A DNA stretch of 9,781 nucleotides. Source: UBA4655 sp964585575. Its GTDB lineage: Bacteria; Planctomycetota; Planctomycetia; Pirellulales; UBA1268. The notes beneath the pieces are model-generated. The model searched no databases and was not told the origin of the DNA. It saw nothing but the letters and a program-made list of their open reading frames with translations. Location of the stretch: assembly GCA_964585575.1 (NCBI GenBank), contig CAZPEM010000122.1, positions 1-9,781 on the forward strand. Reading direction: 5' to 3'. The translations under genes and the position numbers were made by a program. This document shows, piece by piece, positions 1 through 8,124 of the stretch (its first letter is position 1; the number at the start of each line of letters is the position of its first letter).

Positions 1-945
1 ACGACGATCCTCTACATCTCCCACAAGATGGACGAGGTGTTCCGGCTCGCCGACCGCATCACGGTGCTCCGCGACGGCAGGACGGTGCGGACGGTGAACC
101 GCAAGGAGACGACCCCTCGGCAGGTGACCGGCTGGATGGTCGGCCGCGAAATCGCCTCCGGGTCTCGGGAAGGGCGGTCGGCCGGCGAGCGGCTCCTCGA
201 GATCCGCCACCTCACCGTGCCGTGGCCCGGACACGCCCGCGGTTACCGGCTCGCCGATGTCTCGCTCGACCTGGCGAGGGGGGAGATCCTCGGTGTCGCC
301 GGCCTCATGGGAGCGGGACGGACCGAACTGCTCGAAACGATCTTCGGTGCCGGCGGCAACGACTGGACGGGCGAGATCCGCCTCGGGGGCGGGAGCGTGC
401 GGTTCCGGCACCCGAAGGATGCCCGCGACGCGGGCATCGCGATGGTCACGGAGGATCGCAAGCGGCTCGGCCTTTTTCCCGACTTCGACGTGACGGCCAA
501 CGTGAGCATCTGCGAGCTCGCCGCCGCGCGGCGGGGCGGACTCCTGAGCCGACGGGCGGAGCAGTCGCTCGTCGAAGGCCCGGTGCGGGCGACCGGCGTC
601 AGGACGCCGGGGCTCCATGCGGCGATCACCGGGCTTTCGGGCGGCAACCAGCAGAAGTGCATCATCGCCCGATGGCTTCTCACCACGCCGCGGGTGCTCC
701 TGCTCGACGACCCGACGCGGGGCATCGACGTCGGTGCGAAGGCCGAGCTCTACTCGCTCATCGACCGTCTCTGCCGGGAGGGCGATGGGATCGGCGTGAT
801 CCTCACCTCGAGCGAACTGCCCGAACTCCTGACCCTGTCGGACAGGATCATCGTGCTCGCCGAGGGGCGGCTGACCGGGGAATTCCGACGCGAGGAGGCG
901 ACCGAGGAAGCGATCATGCGGGCCGCGACCGGCGATGCGATCTGA
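1..945 (+). CDS. Sugar ABC transporter ATP-binding protein, RbsA/MglA type (3' part)
   Basis: This is the C-terminal 314 residues of a two-domain ATPase that powers uptake of a sugar or similar solute by an ABC importer at the cytoplasmic membrane; the 5' end lies outside the window. The fragment opens at the H-loop of the first nucleotide-binding domain (ISHKMDE, residues 6-12). The second domain starts near residue 65. It has the degenerate Walker A typical of this family (GLMGAGRTE, 101-109), an EDRK motif (151-154), the signature LSGGNQQK (212-219), a Walker B ending LLLDDPTRG, and SSELPE (270-275) where an H-loop would lie. The usual Walker B Glu is Asp here (residue 237). The tandem architecture and these motifs match RbsA/MglA/XylG proteins; the substrate cannot be told. 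No permease follows, so any partner must lie upstream or elsewhere. The family call is firm. Confidence 0.95.
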   Translation, partial: TTILYISHKMDEVFRLADRITVLRDGRTVRTVNRKETTPRQVTGWMVGREIASGSREGRSAGERLLEIRHLTVPWPGHARGYRLADVSLDLARGEILGVAGLMGAGRTELLETIFGAGGNDWTGEIRLGGGSVRFRHPKDARDAGIAMVTEDRKRLGLFPDFDVTANVSICELAAARRGGLLSRRAEQSLVEGPVRATGVRTPGLHAAITGLSGGNQQKCIIARWLLTTPRVLLLDDPTRGIDVGAKAELYSLIDRLCREGDGIGVILTSSELPELLTLSDRIIVLAEGRLTGEFRREEATEEAIMRAATGDAI

Positions 946-971
946 AGGAGGTTCGGGGTTGCCAATGACCT

Positions 972-1005
972 CTCGCCGGACGTTCGCTGTGGTCTTCCGG
1001 GCGAG
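972..1005. terminator. Inverted repeat between convergent genes, possible bidirectional terminator
   Basis: CTCGCCGGA (972-980) pairs with TCCGGGCGAG (996-1005) with one bulged base and a 15-nt loop. It sits in the 63-bp gap between the convergent ABC ATPase gene and the small secreted-protein gene, where a shared transcript-ending hairpin would be expected. No T-run follows on either strand, so classical intrinsic termination is not shown. Confidence 0.35.
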
Positions 1006-1008
1006 CGT

Positions 1009-1334
1009 TCACAGTTCGACGCCGAGCCGCTTCGCCTTGATCTCGAGCGCCTTGCGAAACGACGGGAACGGGTACCGCACGCCGTGCCGGATCGCCCGGA
1101 CGGCGGCCCACTCGCAGGTTCCGCGGACCAGGGATTCCGGAAGATCGCCGCTCTTCACGGCCTCCGCGACATCCTCCAGGAACGCGGCGTCGCGCGGGTT
1201 CGTCACGAGCAGCCGGCTGGCGAGGTAGTGTTCGAGCGTGCCCGGCTCGGCGCGGATGACGGCGGGCTCGGCTCCCCCGACGGTCGCCGCGAGAAAACCG
1301 AGGGCCACGGCCACGAGCAGGACACGGCACCCGA

Positions 1335-1338
<4 letters not shown>
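1009..1338 (-). CDS. Small secreted protein of unknown function (109 aa)
   Basis: I do not recognise this protein. It begins with a clear Sec signal peptide: a short basic start (MIGCR), a hydrophobic core over about residues 6-20, and a likely cleavage after VGGA near residue 23. The mature part, about 86 residues, looks mostly helical, with a TLEHYLASRLL stretch (34-44), an acidic segment (50-66) and a basic C-terminus (KALEIKAKRL, 96-105). Cys4 and Cys74 are its only cysteines, and Cys4 is within the signal, so no disulfide is expected. Its ATG overlaps the tyrS TGA (ATGA), and a GGGAAGGGGG purine run lies just upstream inside tyrS, so it is probably translationally coupled to tyrS. It is last in the four-gene minus-strand cluster. 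The start and the export call are fairly sure; the function is unknown. Confidence 0.75.
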
Positions 1339-2639
<1,301 letters not shown>

Positions 2640-2655
2640 GGGAAGCCGGGCGGGG

Positions 2656-3396
2656 TCACCGCCACATGCCGTCGTCGGCGAAGGGATGGGCGGGCCCGGC
2701 GAGCTTCGGCTTCGGCAGGGCCTTGATCGCCTGCTCCGCGAGCCTGAGGTCCTCCCGCGAGGTGATCTTGAGGTTGATCGGCGAGCCGCGGACGACGGTG
2801 ACCCTCTGGCCGATCGCCTCCATGAGCTGCGCTTCGTCGGTGGCGGTCGCGCCGGTCGCGTGTGCGAACGCCTTTTCAAGCAGGTCGCGGCGGAAGACCT
2901 GGGGCGTCTGCGCTTCCCAGAGCCCGTCGCGGTTCACCGTCTCGGCGATCGTCATGTCCGCCGACACCCGCTTGAGCGTGCTCGTGACGGGGGCGGCGAG
3001 GATGGCCGCGCCCGTCCGCGCACCGGCCTCGAACACCGCGTCGATCCAGGCCGCGGCGAGGCAGGGGCGGGCCGCGTCATGGATCGCGACCATGTCGATC
3101 TCCGGCCCGAGCTTCTCGAGCCCCCGGCGGACCGAATCGGCCCGCTCGGCGCCCCCTTCGGCGAGCGCGACCCCCATGAAGGCGATGTTGGCCCCGAACT
3201 TCTCGAGGAAGGCTTCGCGGTCCTCCGGCGCGACGACGATCACCACCTTCTTCACGTCGTCCCGTTCCAGGAACCGTTCCGCCGAGTGGATCCAGACGGG
3301 CCGCCCCGCGAGCGGAGCGAACGGCTTCTTGTAGGTGGCGTCGCCGAATCGGGAGCTCCGACCCGCTGCCGCCAGGATCACTCCGTAGCTGGCCAT
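2656..3396 (-). CDS. ispD: 2-C-methyl-D-erythritol 4-phosphate cytidylyltransferase
   Basis: IspD joins CTP and 2-C-methyl-D-erythritol 4-phosphate to give CDP-methylerythritol, the third step of the MEP route to isoprenoid precursors, in the cytoplasm. The 246 residues show the nucleotidyltransferase P-loop-like start ILAAAGRSSRFG with the KKPF lysine (7-26), the conserved EGGAERADSVRRGL region (80-93), the IHDAARP motif (105-111), WEAQTPQVFRRDLL (150-163) and the closing TDEAQLMEAIG plus GSPINLKITSREDL (186-218). The tail beyond residue 225, ending ADDGMWR, is slightly longer than in enterobacterial IspD. The ATG chosen aligns with the family N-terminus; it lies 19 bp inside the end of the upstream giant-protein gene, which suggests coupled translation. 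The longer upstream reading frame to 3558 only overlaps that gene and is rejected. Identification is very secure. Confidence 0.97.
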   Translation of the reverse strand: MASYGVILAAAGRSSRFGDATYKKPFAPLAGRPVWIHSAERFLERDDVKKVVIVVAPEDREAFLEKFGANIAFMGVALAEGGAERADSVRRGLEKLGPEIDMVAIHDAARPCLAAAWIDAVFEAGARTGAAILAAPVTSTLKRVSADMTIAETVNRDGLWEAQTPQVFRRDLLEKAFAHATGATATDEAQLMEAIGQRVTVVRGSPINLKITSREDLRLAEQAIKALPKPKLAGPAHPFADDGMWR

Positions 3397-6300
3397 GACG
3401 AAGCAGCCCCGTCGGTGATCCGATCGGCGATGGCCCGATCCATAAGCGTCCTCACGACGGCCTTTGCCGGCGGCTTGTCGTGAATCCATTTCGCGAACGC
3501 CTCGCCGTGCTGACCATAGAGATGCAAAAGCCATTCCGGCGCCTCGGTCGTGAGCCACTCACGAAAGACCACCCACTTCGGATTGGATTCGCCATAGACC
3601 TCGCGGGCGACCCAACAAAAGCCACCACCCATGCCACCACCCATGCCGCCGCCCATGCCACCGCCCATGCCACCCATGCCACCGCCCATGCCACCCATGC
3701 CGCCGCCCATGCCACCCATGCCGCCACCCATGCCACCCATGCCGCCACCCATGCCNNNNNNNNNNNNNNNNNNNNNNNNNNNNNNNNNNNNNNNNNNNNN
3801 NNNNNNNNNNNNNNNNNNNNNNNNNNNNNNNNNNNNNNNNNNNNNNNNNNNNNNNCCCATGCCACCACCCATGCCACCCATGCCGCCACCACCACCACCC
3901 GTGGAATTAAATGACGTGACCTGGCCAACCGACGAGAAGAGAGGCTGTGTCGTCACCCTTACGTAGCGTCGATCGGCGGAGATGACCACCCGGGCCGACA
4001 TGTTCACACCGTCCGGTAGCGAAGAGACCTGGGGCTGGTAACCGACGGCCCCCTGCCGAAAGAAAGGCAGGCCTGCCGCCTGGCCGGACGGGGATGCGGA
4101 GCGGCTGGATGCAAACGATGCGGCGGCGGTCGCGTCGCTCAAGCCTGCAAGCTGTTGGGCCAGCACGCTTCGGCCGATCGCGGCCTGCGCGACCACGTCC
4201 TGGGCCACCGTCGCGTCGTCGAGAGGCTCCCGGCGACGCCCCTCGGGCACGTGCACGTTCATGAGCAGGTCGCCGGAGCCGATCGTCAGTTTTTTCCGCA
4301 GCCGCTCCTCGCGTTTCGTGCCACGGTGCAACACCAGTTCCGCGGAAATGGTGTCAGCCTCCACGTTGCCCCAGATCCGGCGGACCAGGATCCGGTAGGT
4401 GCCGGGGAAAGCCTCCCCGCAGACGTACCGCTCGCGATGCTCGCTGCCGCCGTCGGCATTCCCAAGCAGCATGCCGCCGCTCGTGCTCCTTGGGGTCGAA
4501 GGCGAGCAGACGGCGCCGGTCGGCTCCTCCACCATCAAGTCGATTTCCGCATCGCCGCCCCACGTGACGGTGAACTCGACATCCCGAACGAGGGCCTCAT
4601 CGACGGCCTTTCGAAACTTGGCGGCGTCCTCGCGACGCCCCTCCGACGTGAGTTTCTCGATCGTAATCTTCGCGAGACGGGCCGCCCGCGTCGCGATCTG
4701 CTGCTGCCCGGCCGGCCAATCGCGGCCGAGCACGCCGGCGCACGACCACTGGAGGGCCCGCACATCTTCCTCCTTTGCGGCAAGGGTCATCGCAAGGGCG
4801 AAGGCCTCGCGGTTTGAAGGTTCGAGCCGAACGACCCGCCTGCAGATCCCGATCGCTTGGGCGGCCGAGCCGGTTCTGGCGAGATACTGGGCCAGAGCCA
4901 TCAGTTCCGTCGGGCTTGTCGCGAAGTCGGCGCTCGAGAGCAGGATGCGGTCGATTTCGTCACGTTTCCAGCCGGCGGCTTCGGCCGCGGTGGCGAGCGC
5001 CTCGTACATCCAAGACTCGGCATGGCCGGCGACGATCGCGCCCGAGATCAACGCCGCCGCCTTCGCGAACGACTGCCGTTCCCCGAGATCGAGCGCCGAA
5101 CGCCGAACGTGGGCGAGACGTTTCTCGAGATCCGCTGGGCCGTCGGCCTGCCGCAGGTAGGCCGACACGCTCGACCGCAGGTCCTCGGACGACAGCACGC
5201 TGTTCGGCAGCCCATCGTCGGCTTTTTTCGATGGCGACGGCCCATCGCTGGGGGCGAGTCTCGCGCGGGCATCCGCGATCTGGAACATGCCGCCGCCGCC
5301 GCCGGGCATCATGCCGCCACCACCAGGCATCATGCCGCCCATGCCTCCCATTCCACCCATGCCTGCGCCGGGGCCTCCGAGACCGCCGCCGGGCTGGAAC
5401 GGATTGATTCCCCCCTGCGGGTTGACGGGCAGGACGAGATCCGCGACCGGATAGACCTTCACGACCAGATTTTCCCCGGCCTTCTCCTTCGTCGTGATGA
5501 GGAGAACCTCGTCCTTGATGATGTAGGTGAGATCGAGATCGGTCAGGAGCAGACGCAGCGCCGATCGCAGCGACACGTTGCTGATGTCCTTCGTCACCGC
5601 CGTCTCGAGGTCGAGTCCGGCGTCCTCGAGCGCGCGGGTGTCGAGTTCCACCGGGATTCCCTGCTTGTCCTCGATCGCGTTCACCACGTCGCGGAGTGGA
5701 GTCTCCGCGAACTTGAAGTTCTCCACGGGCTTGTCGAGTGCGTCGTAGATCCGCTTCTCGGCGGTGCCCGGGTTGGCAAGATCGACCGACTTGTACTTTT
5801 CCCGCAAGCGAGTGATCTCCCGCCAGCGGTCGGCGGACGGGTAGACGACGGGGGGTTCGCCGGGGAAGGGGATGGCCGCGACGTCGGACAGGTGAAGCGC
5901 GTCCATGAAGCCACGCTCCTGGGCGCGGCGAACGCGGGTGTTCTCGGCGTCGTAGTCGAGAATCTGGGCGACGATCGGCGCCGTGCGGGCGACGACGCGT
6001 GCCGTCATCGGCATGCCCCTCCCGGCGTAGAGGTTCGGCGCCGATTCTGCGAGGCCGTCGGGGCCGATCCCCACCTTGAGTTCGGCATCCGAGAAGGCCT
6101 CGGTCGGCCGCTGGTAGCCGACGCGGATGCCCTCCTCCACGAGCGAGTGATAGCGTTCGGTGAGCGCCTTGAACCGCTGCTCGCGGCGGTTGAGGTCGTC
6201 GACCAATTCGAGTTTTTCTCTCGCGGCGGATCGCCGCTTCTCGGCGTCGAGATCCCGCTGCGTTTTCTCACGGCTCCGTACGTCCGCCTCGCGGATCCGG

Positions 6301-7964
6301 ACCTCGACCTGTCGCCGCAGGCGGTCCCGCAGTCCGGCATCGAGGTCGTCGGACGACGCCACCTCATGGAGGAGTTCCCGGAGGTCCGCCGCGGCGGCGG
6401 TCGGATCGGTGGAAAACCGCGTTCGGGCGTCGCGGAGCCGCACGGCCGCCTCCTGCTCGAGCCGCCCGGCCCGGACACGTCGCATCCTCTCCGACTGCAG
6501 GAGTTCGTCGGCGGAGGGATCGGTGCCGTCGGCGGGGTTGCTGTCGACGGTGTCGCTGCCGGCCCGCTGCCGCCGCTGCGGAAGGTCTTCCACCACGGCC
6601 GGGGTTCCACGGTCAGTCGGATCGTCGAAAGGGTTCGCCTCATCGTCGGCCCGACGCATCGCGATCTGTCTTGCCTCGGGGCGGGATGCGGCCGTGCGGA
6701 CCATCGCCGCTTGGGCGTTGTCGGGGTCTCGCCGCAACGACGCGTCGGCCAGCCGGATTGCCGCATCGCGGGCTCCGACCGCCTCGGCCTGCCGGCCGAA
6801 CTCGGCAAGTGCCGCAGCCTCCTGACGCACCGCCGCCCGCGACAACTCGAGGCCCTCGCGGCCGAGCGTCGGCAGGAAGATGCCGCCGCTCGACGAGGCG
6901 TTGCGAACCAATTCCGCGAGGTAGGCGTTGTCGGACTTGGGCGGGACGCGAGGAATTGCGATTTCGATCCGTCGGGCAGCCCCGCCGTCGGCGACGACGT
7001 TCATCTCGATCCGCACCTTCTCGAGCGATCCCTCCAGCAGGACGACCGTGTCGCGGTCGGTGCGGAGCGGCGGCATCCGCTCGGGCAGCATCCTCATCGC
7101 TGCGGCGTGTGATTCGCTCGAGAGCACGACGTCGTCCGTCCACAGCACCGGCGCGGTCGCCATGGCGAGGATGCGGCCGCCGGCGTCGGCCGCCGAGGTG
7201 TCGCCCTGCGGAACGGCGAGCATGCCCCCGCTGGCGTTGGCGATCGCGGCGAGGCAAGGCCAGTTGATCCGGTCTCCGAGGCCGACGGCCGAGAAGCCGA
7301 TGCGTTCGGCCCGAAGCGTTTCGAGAACTTCTCGGAAGGCGTCGCCGTCGACGCCGCCCAGCCCGGGCCCGTCGCCGACGTAGATGATGTGCCGACGCGT
7401 CGCCGCGGGCCCATCGGCGTCTGCGGTCTCGCCGACGGCGACCGCGGCATCGAACAGGTTCACCGCGGCGAGCAGACCCTCGACGAGGTCGGTCGAGCCG
7501 AGCGGCGTGCGGGTGTCGAGCCGCTTCAGGGCTTCCTTGTTCGCCGCCGAGTCGCCCGCAGTGAACGTATCCGACAGCGGCGCGAGGGTCACGTCGATCG
7601 CCGCGACTCGAAATCGTACCGGGGCCGGGCGGCCCTTTTCGGCCGCGGCGCCGAGCATCCGCGAGACCGCCTCGAGGGACCGCAGGCGGTGGTCGCCGAT
7701 CTGGCTTGCGGATGTGTCGACGAGGAGGACAACGTCGCAGGGCCCCGGGGCACGGTCAACGCCGGCCGCCCGCAGTCCGATGGCGGCGATTGTGCGCGCT
7801 GGTCCGCCCGCTGGTCCGATCCTGCCGCTCGTCTCGGTCGCTTGGGTGAACGACACTTCCACGGTCGGCTGCCCGCCGATGACCGCGGTCGCATTGATCG
7901 CCATGCCTGCCGTCACGGCAAGAGCCACGGTGAGGCCTGAGGTCGTCGAAGAGGGGCATCTCAT
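3378..7964 (-). CDS. Giant modular secreted protein: vWA, STN-like, DUF2135-like, Met/Gly repeats, CFI-box-like C-terminus (contains assembly gap)
   Basis: The product is about 1528 residues, counting 34 unknown ones from a 100-N gap. Seen in order: a Sec signal peptide (core 11-27, likely cleavage after ATA); a von Willebrand A domain (about 76-270) with MIDAS residues D83, S85, S87, T158 and D198, so it should bind a divalent metal ion; a helical segment (375-425); a charged coiled coil (about 500-610); an STN/secretin-N-like domain (744-828); a Gly/Met tract (859-893); a helical TPR-like region (920-1125); a beta-rich DUF2135/YfaP-like domain with IDLMVEEPTG (1141-1150); a segment with NMSARVVISADRRYVRV (1321-1337); a long Gly/Met repeat (1356-1448); and a CFI-box-like end starting CWVAREVYGE (1450-1459). 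The ATG at 7964 has GGGAG 7 nt upstream; a GTG at 8051 would put 29 residues before the signal peptide. The role is unknown; an envelope adhesion or scaffold role is inference. Confidence 0.85.
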   Translation of the reverse strand: MRCPSSTTSGLTVALAVTAGMAINATAVIGGQPTVEVSFTQATETSGRIGPAGGPARTIAAIGLRAAGVDRAPGPCDVVLLVDTSASQIGDHRLRSLEAVSRMLGAAAEKGRPAPVRFRVAAIDVTLAPLSDTFTAGDSAANKEALKRLDTRTPLGSTDLVEGLLAAVNLFDAAVAVGETADADGPAATRRHIIYVGDGPGLGGVDGDAFREVLETLRAERIGFSAVGLGDRINWPCLAAIANASGGMLAVPQGDTSAADAGGRILAMATAPVLWTDDVVLSSESHAAAMRMLPERMPPLRTDRDTVVLLEGSLEKVRIEMNVVADGGAARRIEIAIPRVPPKSDNAYLAELVRNASSSGGIFLPTLGREGLELSRAAVRQEAAALAEFGRQAEAVGARDAAIRLADASLRRDPDNAQAAMVRTAASRPEARQIAMRRADDEANPFDDPTDRGTPAVVEDLPQRRQRAGSDTVDSNPADGTDPSADELLQSERMRRVRAGRLEQEAAVRLRDARTRFSTDPTAAAADLRELLHEVASSDDLDAGLRDRLRRQVEVRIREADVRSREKTQRDLDAEKRRSAAREKLELVDDLNRREQRFKALTERYHSLVEEGIRVGYQRPTEAFSDAELKVGIGPDGLAESAPNLYAGRGMPMTARVVARTAPIVAQILDYDAENTRVRRAQERGFMDALHLSDVAAIPFPGEPPVVYPSADRWREITRLREKYKSVDLANPGTAEKRIYDALDKPVENFKFAETPLRDVVNAIEDKQGIPVELDTRALEDAGLDLETAVTKDISNVSLRSALRLLLTDLDLTYIIKDEVLLITTKEKAGENLVVKVYPVADLVLPVNPQGGINPFQPGGGLGGPGAGMGGMGGMGGMMPGGGGMMPGGGGGMFQIADARARLAPSDGPSPSKKADDGLPNSVLSSEDLRSSVSAYLRQADGPADLEKRLAHVRRSALDLGERQSFAKAAALISGAIVAGHAESWMYEALATAAEAAGWKRDEIDRILLSSADFATSPTELMALAQYLARTGSAAQAIGICRRVVRLEPSNREAFALAMTLAAKEEDVRALQWSCAGVLGRDWPAGQQQIATRAARLAKITIEKLTSEGRREDAAKFRKAVDEALVRDVEFTVTWGGDAEIDLMVEEPTGAVCSPSTPRSTSGGMLLGNADGGSEHRERYVCGEAFPGTYRILVRRIWGNVEADTISAELVLHRGTKREERLRKKLTIGSGDLLMNVHVPEGRRREPLDDATVAQDVVAQAAIGRSVLAQQLAGLSDATAAASFASSRSASPSGQAAGLPFFRQGAVGYQPQVSSLPDGVNMSARVVISADRRYVRVTTQPLFSSVGQVTSFNSTGGGGGGMGGMGGGMXXXXXXXXXXXXXXXXXXXXXXXXXXXXXXXXXXGMGGGMGGMGGGMGGMGGGMGGMGGGMGGMGGGMGGGMGGGMGGGFCWVAREVYGESNPKWVVFREWLTTEAPEWLLHLYGQHGEAFAKWIHDKPPAKAVVRTLMDRAIADRITDGAASSWPATE
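3621..3899 (-). repeat. Met/Gly-coding tandem repeat interrupted by an assembly gap
   Basis: On the plus strand this is a run of 9-bp and 12-bp units built on CCACCCATG and CCGCCACCCATG. On the coding strand it reads Met separated alternately by two and three glycines, so the dominant period is 7 residues or 21 bp; it shifts to GGGM only nearest the C-terminal domain. Some codons vary at the third base (CCA/CCG on the plus strand), so the array is not perfectly homogenised. The repeat links the beta-rich part to the CFI-box-like domain. True length is unknown because of the Ns. Confidence 0.95.
3756..3855. other. Assembly gap (100 Ns)
   Basis: Exactly 100 Ns interrupt the Met/Gly repeat. A round 100 is the usual placeholder for a gap of unknown size, so the protein length given here is only nominal. 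Both flanks are in the same reading frame. The repeat phase requires a missing length of 1 plus a multiple of 3, which 100 satisfies, so the reading frame across the gap is plausible. Confidence 0.98.
5286..5390 (-). repeat. Internal Gly/Met/Pro low-complexity tract of the giant protein
   Basis: This codes for residues 859-893, made of GGM and GGGGMMP units. It separates the STN-like domain from the helical repeat region. It is shorter and less regular than the C-terminal Met/Gly repeat, and it also contains proline and MM pairs. It is probably a flexible spacer. Confidence 0.9.
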
Positions 7965-7980
7965 GGAGTGGCTCCCGGTC

Positions 7981-7994
7981 AAGATTGCAATCTT
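7981..7994. promoter_or_regulatory. 14-bp perfect palindrome, candidate operator
   Basis: AAGATTGCAATCTT is its own reverse complement. It lies 4 bp upstream of the Shine-Dalgarno of the giant-protein gene, in the divergent region. Its half-site CAAGATTG (7980-7987) recurs as a direct repeat at 8004-8011, 24 bp away. This is the layout of a regulator binding site, but no regulator is identified. As RNA it could also form a 5-bp stem with a UGCA loop just before the ribosome binding site. Confidence 0.45.
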
Positions 7995-8031
7995 CAAGTT
8001 CGACAAGATTGGCGCGCGAACTCCATCGGAA

Positions 8032-8061
8032 AGCATAGGTACGCCCCGCACGATTCGCCAA
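8032..8061 (-). promoter_or_regulatory. Weak candidate sigma-70 promoter for the minus-strand gene cluster
   Basis: Read on the minus strand, TTGGCG (8061-8056), an 18-bp spacer and TATGCT (8037-8032) would start a transcript near 8025, about 60 nt before the ATG at 7964. Both boxes depart from consensus, so this is only a possibility. Confidence 0.22.
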
Positions 8062-8090
8062 CGCCGATATCCATGGATTCAAGGCCGATC

Positions 8091-8119
8091 TTGGAGGGTT
8101 TTGCCCAGGGGACGATACT
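8091..8119 (+). promoter_or_regulatory. Candidate sigma-70 promoter for the HtrA/Deg protease gene
   Basis: TTGGAG (8091-8096), a 17-bp spacer and GATACT (8114-8119) match the -35 and -10 boxes at four of six positions each. A start near 8126 would give a leader of about 110 nt that opens directly with the strong hairpin at 8125-8158. Confidence 0.35.
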
Positions 8120-8124
8120 GGGGG

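Noticed and set aside
222..968. A 248-codon plus-strand frame overlapping the ABC ATPase gene
   Set aside because: It is an alternative frame of a certain gene, rich in Arg/Gly/Pro shadow composition.
3621..3899. Possible CRISPR or satellite array
   Set aside because: There are no spacers, the units are 9 and 12 bp and contiguous, and they are in frame within a protein gene.
3631..3966. Pro/Met repeat open frame on the plus strand across the gap
   Set aside because: It is the mirror of the Gly/Met repeat; only the minus-strand frame connects to recognisable domains on both sides.
4857..7112. A 751-codon open frame on the plus strand, antisense to the giant gene
   Set aside because: Its translation shows no domain or signal, and the opposite strand encodes a coherent vWA/STN protein. 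Long antisense frames are expected in GC-rich coding DNA.
7965..8051. Longer start (GTG at 8051) for the giant protein
   Set aside because: It would add 29 residues in front of a well-formed signal peptide; the ATG at 7964 has a good ribosome binding site.
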